This document shows, one piece after another, positions 11,780 through 22,678 of a stretch of DNA of 64,000 nucleotides. The translations under genes were made by a program, and so were the position numbers. The stretch lies in the NCBI GenBank assembly GCA_024220505.1, contig JAKZZE010000006.1, positions 868,001 through 932,000 of the forward strand, read 5' to 3'. How positions within the stretch are numbered: position 1 is the stretch's first letter; each line of letters opens with the position of its first letter. The notes beneath the pieces were generated by a model. The model saw only the letters and a program-made list of their open reading frames with translations, searched no databases and was not told the DNA's origin. The DNA comes from Rhizopus arrhizus (taxonomy: Eukaryota > Mucoromycota > Mucoromycetes > Mucorales > Rhizopodaceae).

Positions 11780-13840
11780 AATATTCATTTACCTGCACGT
11801 ACAAAAAATTATCTGGGCTTTTTTTTTTTTTTTTTTTTTTTTTCAAATGAGTTCTCTTCAAAGACAGTGTCACCACCAAACATAAAATAAAAAAATAAAC
11901 ATTTTATATTTTAGTAAATATTGATATTCTCAAGAGTAAAAGATTTGAAAAGATCTTCATATAAATGTTCTCAACGAAAAAATAAAGAAAAGGCACGTGC
12001 CTCAATTAATATTAAAGCATGAAACATAATATATATTTAGATAAGGTATAATATAGTTTTATTTAAAAGAAAAGCCATAGACATAATGCATAAGAACAAG
12101 AAAGTTATAGATATAATATAATAAAAAATTACGAATATAAACACAATATACAAATAAAAATGATCTATAAATCACATATTTGACCTTGCAGTCCATTCTA
12201 CCAAATACGGCCTTCTTGACAGTATACATAACCCAAGACTAGAATGCAAAAAGTTTTCAGAAAACTTGAATATTAAACGGGTTAAATATCATCTACCTCT
12301 AAATATTAGCAAACAGAACACTGCTTCGCCAAGTATTTAGAAATTGATTTTATCCCAATAGAAATGAAAAAAAAAGCCAAGCTCAAGGAATCAAAGACAC
12401 AAGGACTTGGGCACTCAAAGCAAAAGACATTAGTACTTAAGAGCCAAATTAAAAACTAGGAGAAATAGAGAGGCCAAAGTAGAGCAGCATCCGTCTATAA
12501 TAATTATTAGCTATCGTGTATATATAGTAAAAGTAATAGTACCTTGCTTTAGATAGACCAGGAAAAGAAAAGCAGCAAAGATTATACCAACGAGTAAAAG
12601 AAGCAACACTTATCTATAATAGTTATAGCTATGGAGGATACGTAGTAAAAGTAATAGTACCTTGCTTTAGATGGACTAGGAAAAAAAAAAGACACCAGCC
12701 AAGCTTATACTAACAAGTAAAAGGAGCAGCGATAATCCAGATAAAGATATTTTATAAAGACCATTTAAAACATCAAGAAGGCTGCCGATACGATTTTACT
12801 AAAGTGCAAGTACCATTAGAATGGGAATAGAACATATATATAATATTAAGAACTTACCTTTTATAAAAAAAGAAAAGTACTTTTTTGTAGCCTTATTTTA
12901 CCAATGTTACACTTATTCACTGTCTATCTATATTAGAAATCAAAAACAGTTGCTTTTCATGTAGTTTGTATTTAATGATTTCCCAAAAGATAACTTATAT
13001 ATTTCTTGAACAAGTTTTATTACTTGAATGCAATATGTTTAGCATGAAGGGTACTTGAAATAAAAAAAATAAGAAATAAAAAGTCAGTATCTTAACAAAT
13101 TATAGCAGTAAAACAACTTTTTTTTAACAAAACAATCACCATGTTCTTTGCAAAGATTTGCTTTGAATGGGTTTCTTTAGCAAAGCAGCTATTAATGAGT
13201 CTGACATCAAAGGGATTTTAGGCATACAGATCATAGGTAAGTTCATACCTAATTTAAAATTCGAAATTATTAGGATATAAACAAAAACCATTAACAGTAT
13301 ATGCATATGAATATCTGTTATTTTAGGCCGCAACATAACATTCTGTGTAAAGACCTTAAAGTCAGATAGTTTGTATATAATGATGGAAATTGGCTAGGTA
13401 ACAATTCCAGACTCTTTGACCCAGCTAATGAAGTATATTATGGATATTGATCAAATATTAACGCTTCTCCAAATATTTGAAACTTATTGTCAAGTGGCCA
13501 ATGTAGAGAACCAGCGTAAACAAGAACCATCGATTGCAACTGAGCAATTAGAAAACTTGATATCAACGACATGCAGCAACAAAAGACAGTGTATTTTCAA
13601 ATACAAGAACAGTCATTAGTCAACAACAAGATCAACAAAATCAACATTTATGCCATATATCATTTATTGAAAAACATTTTTTTAACTAGTTGAAGTTTAT
13701 TTTACTATCTAATAATAAAACTTCACATTTTAATCCATCTGTCTATTTTATAGACAAAGGAAAATAAAGTTTCATTTTGATACAAGGTTTGATTTTGAAA
13801 TAAAATTTAAAAAATGAATAAAGTTCAAAAGTAAATAAAA
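11780..13840. other. AT-rich non-coding region
   Basis: About 2 kb with no supportable gene. It starts with a T tract (about 11821-11842) after the cyclodeaminase stop. A two-copy tandem duplication lies at 12483-12722. A short open stretch at 13416-13619 has no recognisable content and no splice context. Confidence 0.5.
12483..12722. repeat. Two-copy tandem duplication, period about 120 bp
   Basis: The block starting AGCAGCATCC at 12483 is repeated from about 12601. The longest identical core is TAGTAAAAGTAATAGTACCT, and both copies end in a TATACnAACnAGTAAAAG motif. The copies differ at scattered positions and in the length of an A run, so the duplication is not recent. Confidence 0.75.
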
Positions 13841-16554
13841 TTACAAACAGCGGCCTTTGCTGGTATTAACATTGTTATTTTAATTTCGGTTGTGAATTGG
13901 GTTGGATGTTTTATATAGAAGCTTTACTTGAAATTTGAAAGTAAGGTATTGTAGTGATCACCAGATCTTTCACATAAGATCAAATAAAAGCAAATAAAGG
14001 TAAAGATAAAAAGATAAGGGATCAGGAACTTTTTATGAGAAGGTTGCCTGTTTATTGAATGATATAAAAAAAGTATATGAGTAAAACTGCATTATCCTTT
14101 TTCTTTGACTAAATGATTGTGATATTTATACGTAATAGTTTTTTTTTTTTTTTTTTTTTCTTTCTGACTTTTTTCATTTTTTAGCTTCTTTGTTACAACA
14201 TTACAAAAGTAAGAAAAGAATTTATGTTTATTGAAAAAAATGAAGTTGCTGACTTGAGTAGAACTAATTACTTGAATTTGCTATTCACATTGTAATTTTT
14301 CTTCCTTTAATGGCTTGCAAGAGTTAACAGTTTTGAAATAGAATAAAGTTGATAAGAAAAAAGAATAAAAATAAGACTTGAATTAAATATTGATATTTGA
14401 TTAGTTTGCTGTCTATGACCACCAGATCTTGTTAAGTAGATCAAACTTATTTGTAATAAGATAACTTGATGAGAGTTTTAAGAATGTTTACAATGAAGAT
14501 AATTGACTTCAAGGGACTTGTCTTGCTTGTGTTTTAAGAGTGTTATACCAAAAGATTCAGGGATAAAGATACTTGATTTATTGGATAAAATATATTTAAG
14601 ATAAGTAAAGTTAAAATATATAAGTCAAGAGAAGTAAGTCAAGATAAGTGAAGTAAAATAAAAATAAAAGCTTGTCTATTTTATAGACAAAAGAAAATAA
14701 AGTTTGATTTTTGAAATAAGCTTTTCTTTTTGAAATAAGCTTCAATTTTTGAAATAAAGTTCAAAAATTGAACAAGGTTCAATATGGGGTACTTACTAGG
14801 CGCAATCGTCATAACTTGCTTCGTCACAATAGATGTCTTCATCATTCTCGTTACAACAAAAAAATCTTTACTGTGTCATGTCTTTTATTTTCTAAATTTG
14901 GCAATGTTACAATTCGTTCCTTATCAAGTCTTTTGTACGAGTTACTGAAGATGACTCATGAAGTAGACAATAATGAACTTCCATCATGACTCACAAAATA
15001 TAACTATTACTGTAAATAATTCACTTTGTAAAATAATATAAATACTCTTAGAATTTGAATATCAATAAACATCATCTAATTACCGAATAATCTAAAGTCT
15101 TATTTTCATATTGTTACTTAGTAGGTACTTGTGATTTGAGTATAAGGTTATAGAGTAGATTTGATGTATTTAGTTGTTGTTTGAAGTGTTTCGTAAGAGA
15201 AACTTGTTATTCTTGATATAAAGTTTAAGCGAAAGCTTGATATAGGTAGTGACCACCAGATCTTGTTTGTTAAGATCGATAAAAAGTGTGTTGTAAAATA
15301 AAAAGATAATATAAAAAGGGGTTCAAAGAGCTCAATGAAGAGTCTGAATATAAGATATAAGTGATTCTTTTATTGATATTGATAAGAATAAGAATAAAAA
15401 TAAAAAAGGGTTTGTTGGATATTTATATAAAATTTGTTGCCTTGATTCTCCTTGTTGGATTAATTTTTCCTTTAACCGAAAGTTTTCGGTCTAACGACTC
15501 AAGTCATTTTGTTGACTCAAGTCGCCAAAACGACTTGCATCGGAAGGGATTTGTACGACCCGATTGCCGTTTTCGTCACAATATCTTAAAAGTAATGTGA
15601 GATTGGAGTTTGTAAGGTTTTTATAGTGTTAAATAGGTTTGATTTAAGAGAGTCTTGATATAAGATCAAAGGTTTAGGTAGGATTTGATTTCAAAAAGAG
15701 TAATGATTTGAATATAAGTTTGCTTGTAAGAAGTGACCACCAGATCTTATAAGTAGATCAAACTGTTGTGAATAAAATAAAGTAAAAAGATAAAAAAAAG
15801 GGATTACAATGAAGTGTATTTGCTTCAAGGGACTTCTTGTTCTTGATATTAGATAAAATAAAAGAAAAACAAAAGAGATTTACTTTGTATGATATTTATT
15901 AAAATAATCAAAAAGTAAAGTAAATAAGTGAAGTAAAACAAAAGTTAAAAGTGAAGTAAGTAAGTAAGTAAGTAAGTAAGTCAAGAGTATAAGAAATATT
16001 GAAGTTATTTATATGTTTTTGGCTTTTCTGATTATATGCTGTTTTTGATGATTTTGTGAATATTCTGTATTTTTTTGTATTTTTCTGGATTTATCTGTAT
16101 TCATACGTATTCATACGTATTGTAATTTTATGTTGTTGATTCAATGGCTTGTAAGAGTTAATGGTTTTGAAATAGAGTAAAGTTGATGAAAATGGATAGA
16201 AAAATAAGAGTTGGGTAGAGTATTGATATTAGGTTCGCTTGTAAGTGACCACCAGATCTTGTTAAGTTGATCAGACTTGTTTTATATTCAGGTAACTTGA
16301 TAAGAGTATTAAAAGGTTTTACAATGAAGATAATTGGCTTCAAGGGACTTGTCTTGCTTGTATTTTAAGAGTGTTATATCAAAAGATTCAGAGATAAGGA
16401 TACTTGGTTTATTGATAAAATATATTTATATTGTTAAGAGAAGTAAAGTCAAGAAAAGTAAGTAAAGATAAGTGAAGTGAAATCAAAAGAATAAAAAGCT
16501 AGGCTTTTTATAGGCAAAAATATAAAGTTCAATTTTTACAAAATGTAAAAATAT
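13841..16554. repeat. Nest of related LTR fragments
   Basis: This stretch consists mainly of diverged copies of LTR-like sequence. The motif GACCACCAGATCT recurs at about 14417, 15251, 15735 and 16247 (with a variant near 13957), each followed by a GATC-containing half-repeat. A 400-bp block at 14310-14760 (GGCTTGCAAGAGTTAA onward, including CTTCAAGGGACTTGTCTTGC) is repeated at 16145-16545. The segment from 15596 resembles the Ty3 LTR. No coding frame is preserved. These look like solo or truncated LTRs of one family inserted beside each other. Confidence 0.75.
15596..16140. repeat. Diverged solo LTR related to the intact Ty3 element
   Basis: It starts TGTGAGATTGGAGTTTGTAA like the LTRs at 16555 and 24133. 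It follows them through GTTTAGGTAGGATTTGAT, GTGACCACCAGATCTTATAA and CTTCAAGGGACTTCTTGTTC to an AAGT microsatellite (about 15956-15980), then diverges. The 3' boundary is approximate. Confidence 0.7.
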
Positions 16555-17179
16555 TGTGAGATTGGAGTTTGTAAGATTTTTATAGTGTTAAATAGGTTTG
16601 ATTTAAGAGAGTCTTGATATAAGATCAAAGGTTTAGGTAGGATTTGATTCCAAAAAGGGTAATGATTTGAATATGAGTTGCTTGAGTAAAGTGACCACCA
16701 GATCTTATAAGTAGATCAAACTGTTTTGAGTAAAGTAAAAATAAAAAGGTAAAATAAAGGTAAAATAAAATAAAAAGGATTTACAATGAAGTGTATATAC
16801 TTCAAGGGACTTCTTGTTCTTGATGTTAAGTAAAATAAAAGAAAAACAAAAGAGATTTACTTTGTATGATATTTATTAAAATAATCAACAAGTAAAGTAA
16901 AATAAAAGTAAGTTCAAAAGTAAGTAAGTAAGTAAGTATTTTGATTGCTGTTAATATGTCGAGGTATTTATATGTTTTTGGAGTTTTCTGATTATCTGTT
17001 GTTTTTGGCTTTTAGTGTGAAAAGAATTTTGTATGAATCTACATAGCCATCTGAATCCAAACAACTGTCTGTATTCAAACACTGTCTGTATTCATACACT
17101 GTCTGTATTCATACACTGTCTGTATTCATTCAATTCTGGTGGTACAATTTTTTAATTTTTTCCCATTGTTTGTGTTACA
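16555..17179 (-). repeat. 3' LTR of the Ty3 element
   Basis: A 625-bp LTR, nearly identical to 24133-24757. In plus-strand reading it contains GTGACCACCAGATCT at 16691, an AAGT microsatellite near 16920-16937, and about four copies of a 17-bp repeat (ACTGTCTGTATTCATAC) at 17064-17130. The last codons and stop of the extra ORF lie inside it. Confidence 0.95.
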
Positions 17180-17979
17180 GATGCCCCTGGGGAGAGAAAG
17201 TTCGTCCTCGAACGTCTTTGTTTTTGATGAATTTTTCCCCAGACATCATCACCTTTTATATGACGCATTAGAGTCGGATAAATCCTGTGTCTAGGAATCA
17301 AAGCCTTCAGGTGAGCATGTTTGGCTGTAATATAAGCTTCTACACTGCTTCTATTTGGTTCAGGTTCAGAGAATTTTTTATGGCTCCATTGAGTTACTGC
17401 TTTAGAAAATTTTCTGGCTAAGTCTTGCTTCATATTAACAACTTCTCTTTCAATTTTGGCCCATTCATGGAATTCGAAGTATATTTTTTCAATTTTCTTT
17501 TCTTCTAGCTCCAGTGATTCTTGTTGGTATAGCTGTTCCAAATCTTCGTAAAAGTAGGTCTCGACTATCGCTTCATCGTCATTAGATTCGGGTTTGGTTT
17601 CAGGGTTTAATTGTAGGTTTGGCACAAGACTAGGTGTACTGTCTTTTTGATTTGGTAGGTCAAGTATAGATACAGGCTCCTCTGTAGGATTATCTTTAAA
17701 ACCATTGACAGCTTGGATAATACAGTTCCATCTTGTTATGTCATCATTTGGTTCACCGTATTTTATTTTTTCGCGACCTCCTAGGAACTGTTCACAATAT
17801 GTCAACCATTGGTCAAGAGCTTGAACTGTAGCATCATATCCTTCGTATTCAAATAACTTGGCAAAGTATATTCTCATCATGGCCCTCATGTATTCAGTGG
17901 CGTTTGGGAAGTCTTGTTTACGGAGAGCGTAAGGTCTCCACCAGGTACATTGCATGTCTTGATTTTCAGTTGTATTCAT
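17152..17979 (-). CDS. Extra ORF (ORF3) downstream of integrase in the Ty3 element, function unknown
   Basis: From the ATG at 17979 it encodes 275 residues (MNTTENQDMQ onward). The open frame extends further up to 18123 and overlaps the integrase end. The N-terminal half is aromatic and Cys/Trp-containing (CTWWRPYALRKQDFPNATEY, then VQALDQWLTYCEQFLGG). The middle is acidic and the C-terminus basic (KQRRSRTNFLSPGASVTQ). I see no signal peptide, membrane segment or furin-like site, so it does not look like an envelope protein despite the position. The last residues and stop are encoded by the 3' LTR. It could be a structural or host-derived accessory protein. Confidence 0.7.
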   Translation of the reverse strand: MNTTENQDMQCTWWRPYALRKQDFPNATEYMRAMMRIYFAKLFEYEGYDATVQALDQWLTYCEQFLGGREKIKYGEPNDDITRWNCIIQAVNGFKDNPTEEPVSILDLPNQKDSTPSLVPNLQLNPETKPESNDDEAIVETYFYEDLEQLYQQESLELEEKKIEKIYFEFHEWAKIEREVVNMKQDLARKFSKAVTQWSHKKFSEPEPNRSSVEAYITAKHAHLKALIPRHRIYPTLMRHIKGDDVWGKIHQKQRRSRTNFLSPGASVTQTMGKN

Positions 17980-17994
17980 TTTCCTGTAGTAAAA

Positions 17995-18025
<31 letters not shown>

Positions 18026-18085
18026 GTTTTAATATTATCCATTTTTTTTCTTTTATATATGTTCTTTTGTTTATATTTGTTGACG

Positions 18086-19561
18086 TTAATCAAAAAGTTC
18101 TTTGGTTTCATCATCCAGATCATCTAAAGTAACTCGTTGCTGCTCTGACCTCCATTGTGTATTTGGGAATGAATACGGTTTAAGTCTGTTACCGTGTACC
18201 CTTCTAATTTTAGTATCCATCACATTGTTGCTTTTTATATGATAGGTTCCCTTGCCTAAGCTGTTCTGGATGATGTATGGCCCTTCCCATTTGTCCTGTA
18301 GTTTTCCAGACCAAGAAGTGGATAAGTAATCTTTGTACAATAGCACGATGTCCCCAATATTAAAAGAAGGCTTCAGTTCTTTCCTTTGATCTAGAAGTTT
18401 GTTCTCTATAGCCTTTTTCTGAGCTGTCTGTGTAGTTTTGATGGCTTTAGTAGCCTGTTCCCTGATTCTATTTAGATTGTGTATCTGATGTGCTGTTCTG
18501 TGGAACAATGTTGCTTCAAATTTTGGTGAACTCTTCTCATAAATTTGATGTTTCATATCAAAAGGAGTTTTGGGTTCATAACCATACAATAAGAAAAACG
18601 GACTTTGTTTGGTAGTAGCTTGTTTCATAGAACGATAGGCAAATATTGCCGCAGGTAGGTATTGATCCCAATCTTTCTTTTCATTGTCATCTCGACGTTG
18701 CAAAATTTGACCTAAGGTACGGTTAAATCGTTCGATAAGGCCGTTACTCTGTGGATTATAGGGTGTTGTTGTTTTATGAATAATTGAATAGTTTCGACAC
18801 ACTTGACGTATCAAATCACTTAAAAAGGGTTTGCCATTATCAGATACTAATATCGTTGGGCATCCATGTCGACATATTATCTCCTCGTATAAAAATAGAG
18901 CTATTTCCGATGATGTTTGAAAACGCATTGGTCTGGCTTCAACATATTTTGTCAGGTAATCTATTCCAACAATTATGTATCGATATCCCGCTCTTGATGT
19001 TTGTACATGCTTTACATCTAGTGCAATTCGATCAAAGGGTTTTGTGGAAACAGGTACTGGATACAGTTCTTCTCTAAGCGATTTACTTCCATGCATCTGG
19101 CATCGAGGACATTTTTTAATATATTCTTGTATATCGTGGGACATTTTTTCCCAAAAATATCGAGTGGCAATTTTGTGTAACGTGTTATTGTATGCGAGAT
19201 GGCCTCCTAATGGATGTTGATGGTATGTGTGTATTATGTCATCTGCTTCTTCCTGATTAAGGACTTTGCGAATGATTCCATTCGTAGTATTGTAACGATA
19301 TAAAGTATCCTTGTAGATTGTGTAATTGATAGATTCTTTTTCGAGATATCTCTTTTGCTTGTTTGTTGTATTGCCTGGAATTTTCAGTGTCATCAGATAT
19401 TGTTTCAGCATCTGTATTTTCTCTTTTTCCATTTTTGTATTACGTTTGATGATGTTTGTGGTTGTATAGTATTGTGTGAATTCAGATAAATTTTTTTTTT
19501 TTTTGATTTGATTTTGTTTTTGGAGATTTTGTTTCAATTTTGTTTCAACTACCCCTCCCAA
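18086..19561 (-). CDS. Ty3/gypsy integrase
   Basis: An open frame of about 490 codons; the first ATG in a plausible context is near 19432 (MEKEKIQMLKQYL), but it may be made as part of Pol. The HHCC zinc domain is visible as HQHPLGGHLAYNNTLH followed by KKCPRCQMHG. The catalytic D,D-35-E core follows with Asp in IALDVKHVQ, Asp in VSDNGKPF and Glu in NGLIERFNR. A GPY/F-type C-terminal module (KWEGPYIIQNSLGKGTYHIK) comes next, then a tail without a chromodomain. It is separated from RNase H by a stop and a 19-base A tract, so how it is translated is unclear. Confidence 0.9.
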   Translation of the reverse strand: MGGVVETKLKQNLQKQNQIKKKKNLSEFTQYYTTTNIIKRNTKMEKEKIQMLKQYLMTLKIPGNTTNKQKRYLEKESINYTIYKDTLYRYNTTNGIIRKVLNQEEADDIIHTYHQHPLGGHLAYNNTLHKIATRYFWEKMSHDIQEYIKKCPRCQMHGSKSLREELYPVPVSTKPFDRIALDVKHVQTSRAGYRYIIVGIDYLTKYVEARPMRFQTSSEIALFLYEEIICRHGCPTILVSDNGKPFLSDLIRQVCRNYSIIHKTTTPYNPQSNGLIERFNRTLGQILQRRDDNEKKDWDQYLPAAIFAYRSMKQATTKQSPFFLLYGYEPKTPFDMKHQIYEKSSPKFEATLFHRTAHQIHNLNRIREQATKAIKTTQTAQKKAIENKLLDQRKELKPSFNIGDIVLLYKDYLSTSWSGKLQDKWEGPYIIQNSLGKGTYHIKSNNVMDTKIRRVHGNRLKPYSFPNTQWRSEQQRVTLDDLDDETKELFD

Positions 19562-19620
19562 CCACCTTGTAGTCTATTTTTTTTTTTTTTTTTTTGTAAT
19601 GGTAAAAAAATTTTTTGTGT

Positions 19621-22600
19621 CTAATATCCTAGCCTTGATAGAAAATCGGCGCTTTCATTGACTCGTCCAGGACGGTATTTGATTTCGTATTCGTATTCTG
19701 ATAAAATGGTAATCCATCTTGCTATGATGCCAGTCGGGCTTGTTGTATTAAGTAAACCTTTTAAGGCTGAATGATCTGTTATAATTTTAAATCTTTTTCC
19801 CAAGAGATATGGTCTGAATTTCTTTACTGCCCAGATCACAGCTAAACATTCTAACTTCGAGACTCCATAGTTTACCTCACTGGATTTTAAGCTTCTACTT
19901 GCATATATGATTGGATGCTCATGCCCATTATCATCCAGTTGTGTCAAGATACACCCAAGGCCATTTCTAGATGCGTCAGTCACCAAGATAAAGTCGCGAT
20001 TAAAGTCGGGCCTTGCTAATACCGGTGCTTGTGTCAACAATTTTTTGAGTAATTCAAAAGATTCAGTGGTTTTGTTAGTCCATGGTATCTTTTTTGAGGT
20101 TTTTGTTTGATCATGTAAAGGGCGTGCGATTGCTGCAAAGTTTTTGATAAATCGTCGATAGTATGACGCTAGCCCAAGAAATCCCCTTATTTGCGTGAGA
20201 GTTTTTGGCACAGGATAGTTTTGTATTTTTTCTATCTTGCTTGGGTCTGTCTGTATTCCATTGCTTGTAACAATATACCCGAGAAATTTCAGATGATCCT
20301 TAAAAAAGAAGCATTTCTCTGGATTCAACTTTAAGTTGGCAATTTGGATACAATTAAAAACCTGTTCGATATGTATGAGGTGTTCATGTATGTTGTGAGA
20401 GTATACATTCAAATCGTCGATATAGGCAACTAGACATTTGTTTATCAAGGATCTGAAGCAAAGGTCTATGAGGCGTTGAAATGTAGCAGGCGAATTAACT
20501 AACCCCATAGGCAAAGTGTTGTAACTGTAGACACCATATTTTGTAGTAAACGCAGTGAGTTCTTTGCTATTCTCTTCCATTGGTATTTGATGAAAACCGG
20601 CCCTCATGTCTAAAGCAGAAAATACTTTTGCCTTTCCCAGAGTATCTAGCAAGTCATCAATCCTTGGTAGGGGATACGAATCTTTTTTGTCACCGCGTTC
20701 AGTTTTCGATAGTCAATAACCATACGGTATTCTCCATTTTTTTCTTGACCAAGATTACGGGTGCTGCCCACGGACTGTTTGAGGGTGCGATTACTCCTAA
20801 CTTACAATATTTCTCCAATTCTTTTTGAAGATAGTCTGATTCAATAGGACTGAGCCGATAAGGCCTATGACTAATAGGTGGTGTATTCTCTTCTATGGTT
20901 ATTTTATGTTGTATTAGTGGCGTACATCCAATGGTGTCATTATTCCAATCAAATATATCTTTATATTTATGTATGAGCTTTCGTAATTTCTTTTCGATTT
21001 TCTTCTCTATTTTTCCAACTTCTAATTTAGCGTATTCTTCTGAATCAATTACTTCATCATCATCTTCATCGTTTGAATGTGTCTCTTCTAGTACAAACAG
21101 ATCATGGTTTCTATTGAGTTGATAGGCTTGTATCATTTCTTCATTTTCCAAATTGTATTCTTCTATTCTTCCTATTTCTTCATACGGTTGTAAATGTATA
21201 TCAAGTTCGGATCGATTGTATAAATGTACTTCAATATTTCTTTTGTTAATTATGATATTTGAATTCATGTCGAAATATCCTGTCGCCTCTAAGACTTTCT
21301 TGTTTATAATTTCAAAATTGTAGGTGAATTTCCTGTGATCTTTGGGTGATCTATCTATATAGAATGTGCTTGAAGTATGTGCTTTGATTATCATTCCTTC
21401 TTTGGGTGCGCGAATTATCTTTTCGGTTTCTTCAACTAACACCTCTATTTTTTGTTCCTTATCTTGTTCTAGCACTAACAATGTATCAGAGCTATTTTTC
21501 TCATGTTCTTCTTCTGATGATTCGTCTTCTGCCGAGTAATCCTCGTCAAAGTTTTCTTCAGAGGTGGATAACTCTTCTGAGTATACATCTGTTGTGTCGT
21601 CTTCAAAATGCACTCTTTTAGGTGAAGAATTGGTTAAACTAATAGGATTTTGATAGCTTTGGGTGTAGGTGACCATCTTTGGTACTCTTTCTTTTTTTCG
21701 CAAGAATGTTATTGGTAATTCAGCCTTTTGATCTTTGTAAGCCACCTTCAGCGTACTACTGTTAAAGTCTATCTTTGCTTTGGCTCGATTCAACCAGTTA
21801 TTTCCGATTATAAAATGTGAAGGACATGAAGGTAATACTTCTACATTGCAAGGTATGACTATATTTTCTTTAACTTCTATTGGCACATCATATATAATTC
21901 CTAATGCAGGTTGTTTGGTTCCGTTTCCTAAGGTAAATATACTTTCTGAAGGTGCGTCGATTTTTAATTTTAATGCATCGGCTAATGCTTTTGACATACA
22001 TGTTTTTGCTGCTCCACAGTCAATCAAAGTTTTAACATTATGATCACCAATGCTTGTTTTAGAATATACAGCCGTAGTGTTTATGTCTTCATCTTCCATT
22101 ATAGCCATTGTCTGTTGAGTTTCATTTGTTTTAGTAGTCATTCTTTTGGGTCTACATGCTCCAATTAATTCTCTTCGATATCTGGGTGTAGAAGAAATCA
22201 GATCTCGTACAGATATGTTTGCAGGTTTATCTAGCACGTCTGTTACTATGTCATAAGAAACGTCAGGCTGTGTTCTCTTTTTCGGTGTCCTCCTTCTAAT
22301 AGGTTCAATTGGTAGGTCCGTATCCATTTCTACATTATGTGTTGCGGTCATTTGACTGTTGGTTGTCGGTTTGATTTCTTCAAGATGACTTCGTGTGATG
22401 ACTTTCCTATTTGTGGTTGATTCTTTTGCTGGTTTCTTTTGATTTGGAAGTTTGGATTTCGTATAAGGTACTCCTCTTCTGACTTCAGGAGGCTTTTCTG
22501 GTCTGATAGCCGAGTATAGCTCTTTGTCAGTATATTCCTCTTCATTTTGGGTTAATATAGCGTTTAATTGTTGTGTTGATTGTTGTGTTGATTGTTGTTG

Positions 22601-22678
22601 TTGTTTGTTAATGGATTTTTTTATATTTTGGGTGTCCGATTGACCATTGTTTTCTTTATAAACAACCGACCCATTCAG
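19621..22678 (-). pseudogene. Ty3 Pol: aspartic protease, reverse transcriptase, RNase H (two frame breaks in RT)
   Basis: After a -1 shift at the gag stop the frame is open from CTG at 22678 to 20699. It covers a Gln-rich spacer, a retropepsin-like protease (TLIDCGAAKTCMSKAL, with Cys where Ser/Thr is usual in the D-S/T-G triad) and the start of RT (RPYRLSPIESDYLQKEL, SNSPWAAPVILV). It then breaks at a 7-base T run (20737-20743, plus strand) and again at a 6-base T run (20683-20688). Each run looks one base short. Beyond that the frame 20652-19621 carries the RT core with YIDDLNVYS and FLGYIVTSNGI, and RNase H with ILVTDASRNGLGC and YRPGRVNESADFLSRL. The breaks may be real decay or homopolymer sequencing errors. 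Confidence 0.88.

Noticed and set aside
13416..13619. 67-codon frame in the 11.8-13.8 kb gap
   Set aside because: No homology signal, no splice partners, AT-rich codons; likely chance.
17152..17979. Envelope gene in the Ty3 element
   Set aside because: Position fits, but no signal peptide, membrane anchor, cleavage site or glycoprotein-like Cys pattern is visible, so it is reported only as an ORF of unknown function.
18000..18025. TA dinucleotide and T-run block upstream of ORF3 as a promoter
   Set aside because: Simple repeat only; no evidence that it directs transcription.
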